DNA of 64,000 bases from Actinostola sp. cb2023 (taxonomy: Eukaryota > Cnidaria > Anthozoa > Actiniaria > Actinostolidae): the NCBI GenBank assembly GCA_033675265.1, contig JAUJYZ010001083.1, positions 237,001 through 301,000 of the forward strand, written 5' to 3'. The notes under the pieces are model-generated. The model was given only the letters and a program-made list of their open reading frames with translations, made no database searches and was not told where the DNA came from. This document shows, in pieces, positions 25,224 to 37,109 of this stretch (the first letter of the stretch is position 1; every line of letters begins with the position of its first letter). The position numbers and the translations under genes are program-made.

Positions 25224-28200
25224 CTAGCCCTCTTCCTCAATGCAGTTTTCAACTATTTTTCTGAGATTTGGGTTTTCCATTGCTGCAGCAACTCTTTCTT
25301 TGTCGTTGATTTGTTTATTTACTGAAAATGAAAAAGAAAATAATTTTTAACCATAACAGCAAGTTTATTAGGTCATATAATTGCTATCGTTTGGGGGCAA
25401 AACAATATACTATTTGTACACACATGAATTCCCTAGACTTTTTTGAAAAGATGGCTGTTCATGAGAAAACCTTGCGTTGAAAACATTTTCTTTATCGATT
25501 CTTTGAACCTCTTCTAAAACTGAGTATGATGTAGTATAGTAGTTGAATGGAAGTCTTTCAGTTTTAAAACACTAATTTAATTACAATAACAATGAAATAA
25601 TAATAATAGTTACATAATATGTCAAAATCTTTTGACTGAGAAACTCATCATTTTATATGATAAAAACTGACATTGAAGATTTACAAACCATCTAGACAGT
25701 TTTCACAACATGGATTACCATTAACTCATTTTGAATATATAATATACAATGATGTAATTTTACTTTAATTTTAAAGAATTCATACTTGCAGTGCTAACTT
25801 ACTTTCTTGCTCAGTAGAATGGCTTCCTTTTGCCAAGAAAATGTCCAGCTTTATTGTGAAATAAAGGCAAAACTCAGTCAGAATATGTCAAAATCAACAA
25901 ACAACATCACCTGGGCAGCTGTGTTATCAAGATAAACCATCAGCTGTCACATTGTGATGCACAATTGCTGCAAACTAAGTGTGTTGCTACCCCTACATTA
26001 GTGAATGCACCGTCAGCTATTTATATATGGAATTTTGTGTCTGACAAATGCTCCAGATTCTTTTGATAACTCTTGAAACTACTGTCTGCTACTGCGATGC
26101 TACCCAATTTTTACATGTTAGAATTCCAATAAGAACAACAAATACAAACTGATGTTTATGGGGTTGCATGCCCAGGGGGGGTACTCAGGGGTATCAGTGA
26201 CGGGGAGGTGCGAAGGCTTTTTTGGGGTTTGAAATTCGCGGCTTGGGACTTTTTTGGGGTTTTCATTTTTCTGGTGGACTTTTTTTGATATTAAGATTTT
26301 GTCAAGGACTTTTTTGGGGGTTGATAAAAATGATATCCTACTGTTCTCGATTTTATGCGGACAAAAATTGGACTTTTTTGGGGTTACGATTTTGGGCCGT
26401 TGGACTTTTTTTGGGTCTTGTTTTCGCGTAATGGACTTTTTTTGGGTTAAAATGTTTGGCCTCATTCGCACCTCCCCGTCACTGATACCCCTGAGTACCC
26501 CCCCTGGGGTTGCATGGCCGGGCATAATTTCTTAAAACGCACCTAATGAGAGTCTCGATGCTTTTACAATATAATAAAATAATATGTACTAAAAAAATAA
26601 ACTATATATTTTATTTTTATAAAAGAGAAAAACTTTGTACCTTAAACTTGTCTGGTAATGTTCTTTCAAGTTTAACTCTGAGACAAAGCCCTGTACAGTA
26701 CATGATTAGATAGTCAGTAGTCTACATATATATATAGACATAGACTTTATTTAGTACCAGTAGTTTATAAGATAAGTTAATAAATGAAAAAAAGTTATGT
26801 TTTGCGGGTTAAGTAATACATGTATAACTGGATTATTAGGTACAAGCTATCTATAATAACGCTAGGTTAACCGAGATATATATTAATATACATAGTTCAT
26901 CCCGGTTTTTGTAATGCGCAATAGATCATTTACATCTTGTTTGTGCAATATCAGCAATAAATTTATTATTATTATTTATTATGCCCAATAGTTATTGAAC
27001 TTAAAAGTGGATGCACACTCACTAACTGATTCAATGAATGTGTACATGGTATTGCTGTCAGTCATTCAGTAAGTCAGTCAAACATGTAGTCAGACAAGCA
27101 GTCAGTCAGTCACTTAGCCAGCCAGTTAGTCTGTCCAATACTGGATGAGGAATCTTCTGGTCTTTAATTATAAATAGATACTGGGGTCTGACTTTCAATA
27201 CATGAACAGCAAATCAGTAAGTCAGTTTTGCATGAGTGGCAAGTAGTTACATGTATGGCATCATTGGTTTGTGCCGTGACCATACCATAATAATAATAAT
27301 AATAAAACTTTATTTTCACACAGTGTCTACATCATTAAAATAAATGCTCTTCCTCAGAGAGCCATGTTACATTGTAATATTAATTAAATATATAATGAAT
27401 ACTATTAATCTATAAATTTATAAAGAACTTTTAAAACTAGCAAGGCTAGGGGATTCTCGCTTATTTAGTGGCAGAGAATTCCAGGCAGCTGCTCCACTGT
27501 AACAGAATCATGTCCATGCCATGATTGCTTGAGCAGTGATTTTGCATGCTATGATTGGTTGAATAGATGTCTTTGATACACAAAAACAACTAAGTCATTA
27601 TCTTACCAATAAGAGTAGCAAGCGAACAATGTTGAACAGTTGGTGTGAATACGATAGTAATGTAGTTTTGTTCTTCAACTTGTTCTACTTTTACACATTC
27701 TTCAGCAACAACATCTAGCTCCTCTAAAGTCTGAGGCTTTTCCGGATCCTTTGAAAAACAAGCATCATTCTGTCAAACAGTATATGTGGTTCATAATGTG
27801 TATATGTTGCACAGGGTTTTTTTTGTGTGGTTTTTTTTTTTGGCAGTTAATTTTTGTTTTTAATTTACAATATGACAGTAGTACATGCTTGGCCATTTTC
27901 ACAGTTTTAAAAATCCTTAACAGCTAATAGTTTATTTCCATGAACCCATCTCTCCAATCATTTCTCTCTGTCAACCTCAGAGAGTATGACTCCTTCTTTG
28001 GGTACCAAAACCTGTTGTGACAGGGTAGCAAAGGCGTTACATGTAGCACATGATTTGACCAAAAAATGGAGCGTGAATTGTGAAATTCATGTGAATTTAT
28101 GTTTCAACATGATCATCCCTTTTAACCGACTGTGATTCGTAATTTACCGCTGTTGTGCTCTGTGAAACATAATTGATAATACAAAACTACAATTTCCTTG

Positions 28201-28835
28201 TTATCCGTGATGCGTGAATTTACAAACAAAATGGCCTGTGAAATGTGATCATGACACCCCCTTTGCTTAACCCTGTTGTGATGACTTTAGAATATATGTT
28301 GTGCATTTTATTGATTTAATTAATGATTTATTATTTTATTGTATATATATTATTATGAAATATGCGCAATAGAAATGAAATTGTTATTATTGTTATTATT
28401 TGTTTGCAAGGAATGACGTCTATTATTAATAATAAGCTTAATAAGCTTAATAGTGTTCCCGCGTACACCAACTCCAAGTCCAGGTCCATTAGGGTGCGAC
28501 GCTCGAGTGTCACCAATTATCTAACAAAACGTCATCCTGGATTTAACCTTAGGCTTGTAAAAGGTAAAGCAATGGTTCCACTGCAACATTTAATACGACT
28601 TGCAAAGAATCAAGTAAGCTTAATCAACTGAGGTACAGCAGTAATTAAAATTGTAGTGCAGTTGGATCTAACCTTGATATCTTTGATGAGATCTGAAAAA
28701 GAACAAGAAGAACTTCTTCAATCTAATAAAAACAACAAAGACTCAACAAATGAATTGTCCCTCTTCTTATTTACCATAGATTTCCAGTGCAAATTCTTTA
28801 TTTGCCTCGCAATTTTCATCACCCAAGTCACTCAT
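25224..28835 (-). CDS. CIAO2A: CIAO2A (FAM96A), cytosolic iron-sulfur assembly component
   Basis: Six exons: 28835-28775, 28692-28673 (a 20-nt microexon), 27748-27607, 26690-26641, 25848-25803 and 25321-25224 (stop TAG). All phases agree, giving 138 residues; the human protein is about 160. CIAO2 proteins (MIP18/DUF59 fold) act in the cytosolic Fe-S targeting complex with CIAO1. CIAO2A is the form linked to IRP1/ACO1 maturation. Diagnostic segments are [38 protein letters not shown] (with the conserved reactive Cys), KGSHSTEQE and [20 protein letters not shown]. The [14 protein letters not shown] wording favours CIAO2A over CIAO2B. I chose the ATG at 28835; an in-frame upstream Met at 28982 lies inside the palindrome arm and is less likely. 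The start codon is only 44 bp from the 1.38-kb foldback element. Confidence 0.93.
26171..26508. mobile_element. hAT-like MITE, 338 bp, perfect 8-bp target duplication
   Basis: The TIR begins CCCAGGGGGGGTACTCAGGG and extends to about 45 bp (..GTGACGGGGAGGTGCGAA). GTTGCATG flanks both ends (26163-26170 and 26509-26516). The interior is a degenerate tandem array of GGACTTTTTTGGGGTT. It lies in CIAO2A intron 4. Confidence 0.9.
26700..26990 (+). repeat. Probable LINE 3' UTR/tail fragment
   Basis: The sequence ends GTAATGCGCAATAGATC..AATAAATTTATTATTATTATT, the short-tandem tail common at LINE 3' ends. No reverse-transcriptase coding is visible. A similar tail (ATGCGCAATAGAAATGAAAT) lies at about 28350-28400. 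Confidence 0.4.
27285..27505 (-). mobile_element. LINE fragment: C-terminus of a CR1/L2-type reverse transcriptase and 3' tail
   Basis: Read on the minus strand, about 27505-27420 encodes [20 protein letters not shown] followed by FKSSL and a stop. That is the W-N-S-L-P..S-L-x-x-F-K hallmark at the end of many non-LTR reverse transcriptases. A short AT-rich 3' UTR and a (TTA)n tail at 27289-27305 follow. It is 5'-truncated, inside CIAO2A intron 3. Confidence 0.75.
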
Positions 28836-29108
28836 TTCACTTGAATTTTTCCGCCATTTTGATACCGCGCGATGGCAACACAGGTAGCCCAAGCTATTAA
28901 TGAGAGGCTTGTATCGAGCTATATATAAGAGTTTGTATGGGACCTTAGGCTCTGGTCGATAATTCCGTAAATAATAGGGCAAATAAACTCTAACCTTCTA
29001 GTAGTGTTGTTTGTATCCTTATTGATCTCTGGTAGCGATTTCAGCGAAATCCCGCGATTTTTAGCCGAGCTCTCCCCCTACTACTAAGAAGAAGGAAAGG
29101 TAGGACAC

Positions 29109-29402
29109 TCAGCAATGGCCGATCGGCTGATCCATCTCGAAAATCAATTTTTTTCTCCTACTAAACCACGTCCCCTTGCTTCGATACTCTGCAGCACGAA
29201 TGGCAGATAGATTACCTCGAGGTTTGTCAAAAAAAGTCCGATAAAACTTCTCCTGCGGAGGCAGCAATCCAGCGAGATCATCGAATAAACGGCCATTTCG
29301 AGACGCCAAAACCCGTGGCAAGGAAAAGCTGTGCAGACCGGAAGCCGTTGAGGCGCGGTTGGCCTGGACACGAGCCAAATTCCTTCGAACGAGTGTCCCC
29401 AT
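29109..29402 (-). CDS. 97-codon ORF in the left palindrome arm, presequence-like N-terminus
   Basis: ATG at 29402, stop at 29109. The first 40 residues (MGTLVRRNLARVQANRASTA..SFSLPRVLASRNGR) are rich in Arg and Ser with no acidic residue, as in mitochondrial presequences. It ends MDQPIGHC. The inverted copy at 29734-30027 differs by very few residues (for example Gly versus Glu in YRSK-G/E-TWF). I do not recognise it. It may be an open frame in the mobile element or the first exon of a captured gene. Confidence 0.35.
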   Translation of the reverse strand: MGTLVRRNLARVQANRASTASGLHSFSLPRVLASRNGRLFDDLAGLLPPQEKFYRTFFDKPRGNLSAIRAAEYRSKGTWFSRRKKLIFEMDQPIGHC

Positions 29403-29733
29403 GGTCTGGATTAGCAGATTAACCGTTCCGTAAGAGACAATTAATAATAGACTTACCACGTTTTAATTCTAGCGTAAAACGCATCTGAGATGTGATTTTT
29501 CTTCTTAGCTTCTTTGAAAAAGTCTTCGCTTTGTCTTCTTTTCAAAGTGGACAGCATTATAAAGCTTTTACACGTAACAATAGTTCGAGAACAAAAACAC
29601 ACAGGGAAAACTCGTTCGCCGATAAATTTGAATTAGTTTCTAGAATTTCATTGGCCGAAAGAAACAATGGTGTTTACAAATTTTTCGTTCCCTGGCGGGC
29701 TGAGTCTATATTTGGGTTTAGCATTTCCAGACC

Positions 29734-30027
29734 ATGGGGACACTCGTTCGAAGGAATTTGGCTCGTGTCCAGGCCAACCGCGCCTCAACGGCTTCCGGTC
29801 TGCACAGCTTTTCCTTGCCACGGGTTTTGGCGTCTCGAAATGGCCGTTTATTCGATGATCTCGCTGGATTGCTGCCTCCGCAGGAGAAGTTTTATCGGAC
29901 TTTTTTTGACAAACCTCGAGGTAATCTATCTGCCATTCGTGCTGCAGAGTATCGAAGCAAGGAGACGTGGTTTAGTAGGAGAAAAAAATTGATTTTCGAG
30001 ATGGATCAGCCGATCGGCCATTGCTGA
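29734..30027 (+). CDS. 97-codon ORF in the right palindrome arm, inverted copy
   Basis: Same ORF as 29402-29109 on the opposite strand (ATG at 29734, stop TGA at 30025-30027). Keeping an intact frame in both arms could reflect selection, very recent palindrome formation or gene conversion. No downstream exon or known domain was recognised. Confidence 0.35.
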   Translation: MGTLVRRNLARVQANRASTASGLHSFSLPRVLASRNGRLFDDLAGLLPPQEKFYRTFFDKPRGNLSAIRAAEYRSKETWFSRRKKLIFEMDQPIGHC

Positions 30028-30451
30028 GTGTCCTACCTTTCCTTCTTCTTAGTAGTAGGGGGAGAGCTCGGCTAAAAATTTCGGGATTTCCCTGAAATCG
30101 CTACCAGAGATCAATAAGGACACAAACAACACTACTGGAAGGTTAGAGTTTATTTGCCCTATTATTTACGGAATTATCGACCAGAGCCTAAGGTCCCATA
30201 CAAACTCTTATATATAGCTCGATACAAGCCTCTCATTAATAGCTTGGGCTACCTGTGATGGCAAGGGACTGTGTACGAGTTTTACAAGGACATGACACAG
30301 GGTACCCAATACAATATTAACAATTTTTTCTGTCAGTTTCAAAGAGCGCTATAAAAAGCTAGTAAGTAACCTATATTATAACAAAATTGACAAAAGAAAT
30401 CAGAGCATTTGACCATTACTTTCATATTAATTTGGCAAGTATTATCAACAA

Positions 30452-31480
30452 GACGCTCAATGAGCATATACTCGGGCATTATGACAAGTAGATCTCTATC
30501 TTTGCTCACCAACTATCTCAAAATTGACAGACGAAAGAGAATTAAGAGACTACTTTTATAGATAGTCATTCTTCCGTGACAATCTCCGATACTTGACCCT
30601 GTTTTTTGATCATACGTCCAATGCACGCTATGACAATGACAGTTGCGTGACGAGCGAGACTATTTGTCGGTGAGCATAGATAAAGAAATTGTAAAACGAA
30701 AGCAAACGACCAATGTACAGCAATCCTGCCTTGTGTACGTCGGATCAGTGATGATCTTTGGCCAAAGTAGAAGTAAATGTATAAAATGAAAAACCAAAAC
30801 AACGTAGGCAATAAAATAAAATCGAATCAGTACGTACTTGGTACGTCTTGAGGTTGCATAGGTCAGACGGTTCTGATAACGCCCTTCGTTTGTTCGTTGT
30901 AATTCAAGGCGCGTTTAGTAGTAGTTTGTTTTTGTTAAATATATTTAAGTTTACCTGAAAGGCTTCAATAGCACTATTTTCAGTCAATCATGCTTCTTCA
31001 TTTCTCTTCTGCATATACACGCATCAAGAGTTCCAGACTTCCGGTACGCGCGCAATGCATTGTGAGATTATTACAAAGGAAAAGTGAGCACCAAGTGAGC
31101 AAAAACATAGCTTGGGCTCCCTGTGTCTAGAATTGGTGCTCACTTTTCCTTTGTAATAATACCGGAAGTCTGGAACTCTTGATGCTTCTATTAAACACAA
31201 CTGCTTCTCTCGATACAGCACGAGCTTCTACACAGCACTTCTAGTCGGTAGTCTTGGAATGATGAGTTAGCACTTCTATTTTTAGCGAGTTTTGGGACAG
31301 AGTGTAGCTCACTCCGATCCCCTATCTGCTGAGTATAACCTTGGAACTCGATACGATCAAATACTTCGCATTTTTTGTATCGATACAATCAAATTCTTTG
31401 CATTTTGTCGACTACCAAACAAAAAACAAACAAAAAACAAACAAACGAGCGCATTTTATAACTCAGCCACTTCCTACGGA
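30452..31480 (+). repeat. Hairpin-ended dispersed repeat, copy A (decayed)
   Basis: It starts AAGACGCTCAATGAGCATA..CTCGGGCATTATGACAAG, like the copies at 38804 and 39541. It ends near 31440-31480 with GCATTTTATAACTCAG, a degenerate form of the right end seen at 40870-40896. A separate palindrome (31022-31183) is inserted within it. The stretch 30258-34429 otherwise shows only repeats and no supportable gene. Confidence 0.5.
31022..31183. mobile_element. Foldback element, about 160 bp
   Basis: CATCAAGAGTTCCAGACTTC with CGGTA pairs with TACCGGAAGTCTGGAACTCT with TGATG. Inner arms TTACAAAGGAAAAGTGAGCA also match their complement. A solo CACAGG-family end (GCTTGGGCTCCCTGTG, 31111-31126) lies in the loop. 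Confidence 0.75.
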
Positions 31481-31550
31481 ATAATAATAATATTTTATTT
31501 ATATAGCGCACTCTCCAGAAATGCCCAAGTGCGCTTTACATGTATACAAT
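31475..31550 (+). repeat. Dispersed repeat with TATATAGCGC motif
   Basis: ATAATATTTTATTTATATAG followed by CGCACTC..AAGTGCGCTTTACATGTA. This motif is familiar from short interspersed or LINE-tail repeats in marine invertebrate genomes. It has an AAT-rich start and no coding content. Confidence 0.4.
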
Positions 31551-31620
31551 TCAAAAAAATATAAAACTAAGTATGAGAAAGAATAAAAAAAATATATATA
31601 TATACATCAAGATGTTAAAA

Positions 31621-31841
31621 TACAGCAATATGCAGAAATTCTGATCCTTTTGACTAAAATACACATATATCAAAGACCTACTTAAAATTATGGGATAACT
31701 TCCATGATATTTTTTTCATAAAGCCTCGCTGGAAGACAACTAGAAAAAAATATCAGCGTAGCCATCCCATAATTTTAAGTAGGTTTTTGATATATATGTA
31801 TTTTAGTCAAAATGGATCAGAATTTCTGCATATTGCTGTAT
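31621..31841. mobile_element. Foldback element, 221 bp
   Basis: TACAGCAATATGCAGAAATT at the left and AATTTCTGCATATTGCTGTA at the right are exact complements. The arms continue for about 90 bp (including CTACTTAAAATTATGGGAT and its complement). Confidence 0.85.
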
Positions 31842-32922
31842 AAAAAACAATAATGAATGCTAACTATGTAATAAAGAAGTGCCCGAGTAAAAAGTTAGTC
31901 AACCTTGAATCACAGATCCTCACAGGCAGTGAGATAGTTTGTTTACCAAGTCTTTCTACCCATAGTTATAGTAGTAGACTGTAGTACATTTGTATGTTCT
32001 ACCTGAATACCTAAACATTTCAACAAAAATTTGTCCATCTCATTTTGAATGTCACTTGAATTCCCTTAACCACAATATCCACAATATCCCTGTTTAGTAC
32101 AAGACCGCGTTCATGAAGAATATTGCTGCAAATAGAAACACCCATGATCCCATAATGTAATTATGTCTTAATTAAGTGTCCCCGATTAGTGTACCACTTG
32201 TGGTATGCTAGAAGTCATGACACGTTAATAAAGTTTATGTATGTATGTATCCTTCAGGGTCGCACCTTTCACCCTTTTCGGGGGACTAACATAATGTTAT
32301 ATCTAACCATCTCGAGCTACAAATGTAGCTAGAAACTATCCCTACATATTATATTTTCCTGTAGAATTTAGATGAACTCCAGAGCTATCTCGAACAATAT
32401 GTTTTGCTTCCCTTGATAGTGAGTTCGACCACTGAGGTCAGAAGGACTTTTATGGATGTTGGTATTTGGGATGGAAAGTTCGCCACAGATAGCATATACA
32501 CAAACACTAGGAAAGGTACACCATTGGTACACCATTGGCTTGCTTCCACCATAAAAGAAATAATAATAATTACACAAATGTAAACCTTCTATAACTTAAA
32601 TTGTAATAATAATAAATAATAAAAAAGTTGGTGATGGTCAGCAACAGAGCTCATCCTCGGGAACTCTGCAATATATTCAGTAATTCTGTAGCGAGTAACG
32701 AGTGACAAAATATACCCCTGGATTCCCGACTGATGAACAGAGCTGGGCTCCAATTAAAGTGTGCCCTTTCTTATGAAACTATGAATAGAAATTGAGGGAA
32801 AGTTGGATCGAGTTCCATAAATTACCCTGATCTGGGAACAGGTTGGTCCATAGACCAAGATATGAACGGCTTCTGTAAAACTAGCCTGCTTCAAATCTGG
32901 ACCCAAACCCTGGTTACTCAAT

Positions 32923-33060
32923 TAATTAATAATAATAATAAATACTTTATTTAAACTGGATAATCTATCAGTGTTAAAGAACACTGGTCTTAACAAAATG
33001 TCTAGTATCTAAATAAATTACCCCACCAGCTGTAACACAGGCTACTGTAAAACCTGACAG
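32923..33060 (-). repeat. Probable LINE 3' tail
   Basis: Starts with (AAT)n then ACTTTATTTAAACTGGATAA, the reverse complement of a LINE-type 3' UTR with a TTATT tail, like 38665-38790. No coding remnant was recognised. Confidence 0.35.
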
Positions 33061-33383
33061 CCTCAATATTTTAAATAAGACGTCATCAACTATGTCCCTA
33101 GGCTCTTCTCCTCCCTCAATGGGGAGGAGAGGAGTAGAGCATGGGAACGAGGTTGACTTGACCAGATTCAAGTTGCGCATACATCCTAACATCCTGTGCA
33201 ACTGTCCTTAGTGTCGTAACAACAACAAAACAAACTGTGATGTTGTTCCAGTTGCTGCTGTGTTGTTTGTTGTCTGGATATATGTTGATGTCTTTTTGCC
33301 GACTAAAAATGTTGAATGATAACAACTACTTAAATATTTCATCTTCAGTTTATTAATAATAGCTCAATACTAGCTGCTTAATA

Positions 33384-33560
33384 CAGTGGAAACTCCCATA
33401 AGCAGACACCCTTGCCAGAACAAGTGTAAGGTTACAGGAGGTATAAATCCCCTTTAACGAGGGGTTAGAAAAACCGACATTTAGTGCATGGTGAAAGAAA
33501 TATCCAGGAATTATAGGTGTGTGCATTATCCTTTGATATCTATGTGCATGCAGGTTCGAC
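33384..33560. mobile_element. Decayed TA-type MITE
   Basis: TACAGTGGAAACTCCCATAA at the left and GGTTCGACTGTA at the right form degenerate TIRs like those of 42078-42254. Boundaries are uncertain. Confidence 0.35.
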
Positions 33561-34429
33561 TGTATGTGAAAAATACCAAACATGAAAGCTATGCACCCTA
33601 TGCATAAATGGTAGAATCGTAAAATCACATTCACTTCGTTATTGGGAATATGTTACAGTAATATCTGACCATCTCTTTGAAGAAAGTGTTATCAAAAATG
33701 AACACACCAAATTTTAGGTCTGTACTATGCAATCTTGAAAAGTTATAGTGACTTGAAATTACAAAGATTTGTGCCAGAAACTGGACTTTGGGCCTACCAG
33801 CCTCGTTTCCATGTATTTTGCACCTTTCAAACGCTTATTACTTTATGATGGTTTCATTTTTATTAATGCACTTTTGGGGTAATTACTAAACTGTGGATAA
33901 TCTTTCAATCTATTATTTTACCTTTACTTAACTCGTTATTCTTTCAGATTTTGCAAATTTATGCAAATTACATAAATCGATTTATGCATAGGGTGTATGA
34001 CCAATGGGATAAGGAATTCTGTGAAATTGAATTCAGGGACCACGGAGAGGGTGGAAGGGGTAAAGGAACTTCAGCCCCCTCAATAAAGGGAAGTTTCCAA
34101 TACATTTTCTATAAACATTTAGCCATTTTCAGGTGTTTTGAAGGCTTCAGCCTCCCCCCTCCCCCAATATGAAACTCGCTCCGCAGTCCCTGGAATTTCT
34201 CAACTACACTGGAAAAAAATACATATTTCAATGAATTTCCAAGGTTGGGGTCATATAGAGCTGCATATTTTTTCCAGTGTATATAACATCTAAAATCAAA
34301 AACATTTCCATCCATACTTGAAGTCGTTCAAATGCCTCCAATTAGGACTTTCGGATTTCAAAGCCTGAGCAATTACCAGTTCCAGTACCGAGGTAAACCT
34401 TTAAACATTACATGTATACAGTTGTCGTT

Positions 34430-36087
34430 CTAGTTTTGATACACAATGATGTATAATATCCCTCTAGGGGGTCTCATTAAGGACCACCAAGACAGCATGT
34501 TGGTAACTTTTAGGGATGTGCCTGTCAGCAAATAAAATGTTATGCTAAACCCAACGGCCATTTTTTTACACTTTTTGACCGATGTCATGAAATTTTTACC
34601 ATATGAAACTGTTAATATCTTTTCAGGATCATTAGGACACCAAATATCTAAACCCATAAATATGCAACGCCGTAGTGGAGAGTAGTCTTTCTGCTGAAAT
34701 ACAGTACGGTGTCCTTCTGAAACCATTTCCAAAGTATCTTTCATGACACGATAGTCATAAACATCTAAAAACACCCCATTGTTATACAGACGCACCAACG
34801 GCTCTTGAATTGAACATTGATCAATGTGAATTGGTGCAGCCTAAACAAATGAAACATAATAAGAATAGTGTCATAAATCTTCTTGCTTACAATAAATTGT
34901 AAACTAATACTGTAAATAAATTTCCCAGGGAGGGAGGAGGGGGGGGGGGGGGGGGGTACTCCCTTTGTCCATTTTAGGGGTGATCGACGGTCGGTTTTGA
35001 AAATGACCCCTAAAAGGTACACATAAATTAAAGAGAGCTGTTGAAGCCATATATGGCGAAAAAGTGATTGTGCTGATATCATTTAATCAGTGACTGGACA
35101 ACATCTTTCTTCTGTTCTTTCATGTTTGTTCAATAAAGAAAATAAATAACAATTGACCCTAAAAGGTGCAGAGTGATGTTACGTAACTGATTTTGATTCG
35201 GAACCCCTAAAAGGTCCACACAGGAAATATTTTCAGCCCTAAAAGGACCGCCGATCACCTCTACCACTTGGACAAAGGGAGTATGTTATGTTATGTGTGC
35301 TTATGCTTTGTTCTTGGTGTACATGACCGAAAATCCCTTGTTGGATGAATAATGAGCAATGCAATATGGTGACTATATGATGCAACGTGCACTCCAAGAA
35401 TTAAAAGTGTATGTCGCTTCAATGTATAAGCTTATATAAACTGACCTTGCCCTGACAATCCCATCGAATTCTATCATCGACTGATTTATTATGTTCTGAC
35501 CTAGGTATAGCATTGATGTAGGTCTTGCCGTCCCACGTGTGTATATTTCGTGGCCACCCTAATTTTTCTAGCTTTAAAATATCTTTGTACTCAATCAATA
35601 CATCCATGTCATGGTCCCAGGGTAATACATCGTTGTTGCGCACAATGCCGAGCAAACTTCCGAACATAAACGCATAACGTATGTTATTTTTCTCAGCAAC
35701 TTCGATCCACTTTTTTAAGATCGCAATCAATGTTTTTCTTTTGGGATTAACAGGACAATTCACATCGCCGTATATTAGTTTCCAAGCAGTAGTGTTTTGC
35801 TTTCCCCACTGAGTTGTCCACAAGTAGTTGAAAGGCGGTGGTGCTGTGTTTGTAGGTATTATCGAGCCATGTTTACTGTTTGTTGTATTTGAATTTAATA
35901 CAAGTTTACCAGTTCTGTTAAAAATTTCATGAAACTCTAAAGATCTGAAAGATGGTATCCAGTTCGTGATGGCCTTGTGCTTGGGATGCGGTGAAGGGTT
36001 TCTTTCATTCTCCAACAGCAAAGAACCAACTAGCATGCAAGTCACTACAAAAACAACGATAAAAGAAAAACATTGAACAAAGCGCAT
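34430..36087 (-). CDS. LicD/fukutin-like glycan phosphotransferase, copy A
   Basis: Exon 1 is 36087-35446 (ATG at 36087) and exon 2 is 34840-34430, joined in phase 0, for 350 residues. Residues about 4-22 (VQCFSFIVVFVVTCMLVGS) form a signal-anchor, implying a type II Golgi/ER protein. The catalytic region has RYAFMFGSLLGIVRNNDV followed by LPWDHDMDVLIEYKDI. The D-H-D-M-D metal motif and G-S-L-L-G are typical of the LicD family, as in FKRP and fukutin, which transfer phosphoalditols to glycans. Exon 2 carries LEMVSEGHRTVFQQKDY and a Cys-rich tail. A homopolymer of seven T on the plus strand (near 34560, five in copy B) shifts the last codons and adds about 40 residues of junk-like tail. The intron holds a MITE (34926-35285). 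Substrate unknown. Confidence 0.8.
34926..35285. mobile_element. MITE with poly-G TIR in the copy A intron
   Basis: The left end is GGGAGG plus a G run, then GTACTCCCTTTGTCCATTTT. The right end is GGACAAAGGGAGTATG. Internally CCCTAAAAGG-type motifs recur in both orientations. It is absent from the corresponding intron of copy B. Confidence 0.6.
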
Positions 36088-37109
36088 TGCCTCCACAGAC
36101 CTTCTTGCATGCAGACTCCCAGAATGCCCAGCAGTCCCAACCTGGTTCCCAGGGTCCACTCATCTAGCTTGCTTGTATAAATTTATACCTTGCTTCACCC
36201 CTGTTGCTTCGCTTGTTGCTTCGCGGTAAACGATCTGTGGATGTTAAAGACATCTCAATGCTTCGATGACACTCACATATCACTTTCAGCCGCTTCGGTC
36301 TTCCTAATAGTAAAAAGATGAATTTGAGATCAGCAGGGAGCTAGCTAGCCTCCTTTGCAGCCGTTCTTTGTTTCGGGATCCCTGTGCTCCCAACAGTGGG
36401 GGCCCCCAAGCTGTATACTTGCAGAAAAATGGAAAGAGTTGACCTAAAAATTGAAACAATTGATTGTTCTTACTTCATGAACATTTGTGTTGTGATTATT
36501 TAGTGTCATTTTAGGCAGTTTTGTGGCCTTCGCTCATGCGAGTTTCTATTGACGACTCTAAATAAATAATATTCATATGCGGGCTTAGGGAATGTTCATT
36601 AAATACTCTGGGGGGGGGGGGGGGGGGGGGGGGAGATATCAGAGGGGGGGGCTCCGAAATTTTTATCCTTTGGCAAGGGGGGGGGGGGGGGGGGGGGGAT
36701 CTGAAAAAATTTAAGCTTCTTAAGGGGGGGCTCCAAAGTTATTATAACCTCCAGTAGGACTGAGAAGAAAAAAAGACTTGTTAATATTGATGTTAGAGTA
36801 CATTAACCATAACAACTAATTGCCAAAATATGCCTACAAATATTTTAACAGTGAAGCTCAAGGCAGATAGCATGTAGGCCTATTGAAGACGCTTTATGAT
36901 TGGCTGATAATGAATAGAACATTGCTTAACCGCCTAAGGCTTTATGTAATGTGATCAGTGCTTATATATGGTACACTTCAGAGTCTCCGTTATAGTCTAG
37001 TCCAAATCCGTGCTGGGTTCAGAAGGCAGGAATGTTGTTTGTGGTGAGTTATGTTTAGTCCGTATTAAATAGGGGGATGTTTTCCCTTTGTTGGTGCATG
37101 TATAGTAGT

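Larger units (their letters stand above)
28879..30257. mobile_element. 1.38-kb foldback element, CACAGG ends, 7-bp TSD
   Basis: Arms 28879-29410 and 29727-30257 are near-identical inverted copies of about 531 bp around a 316-bp spacer. The ends read CACAGGTAGCCCAAGC..GCTTGGGCTACCTGTG. ATGGCAA flanks both sides (28872-28878 and 30258-30264), a perfect 7-bp target duplication. The arms differ at only a few positions. Each arm holds a 97-codon ORF, described separately. The left arm reaches within 44 bp of the CIAO2A start codon and probably contains its 5' flank. Confidence 0.9.

Noticed and set aside
28362..28631. 89-codon open frame in CIAO2A intron 2
   Set aside because: It begins in an AT-rich LINE-like tail, with no splice sites or recognisable domain. 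Possibly a decayed retroelement ORF, but not supportable.
28836..28982. Upstream Met extending CIAO2A by 49 residues
   Set aside because: The extension lies largely inside the foldback arm and does not resemble CIAO2 N-termini. The ATG at 28835 is preferred.
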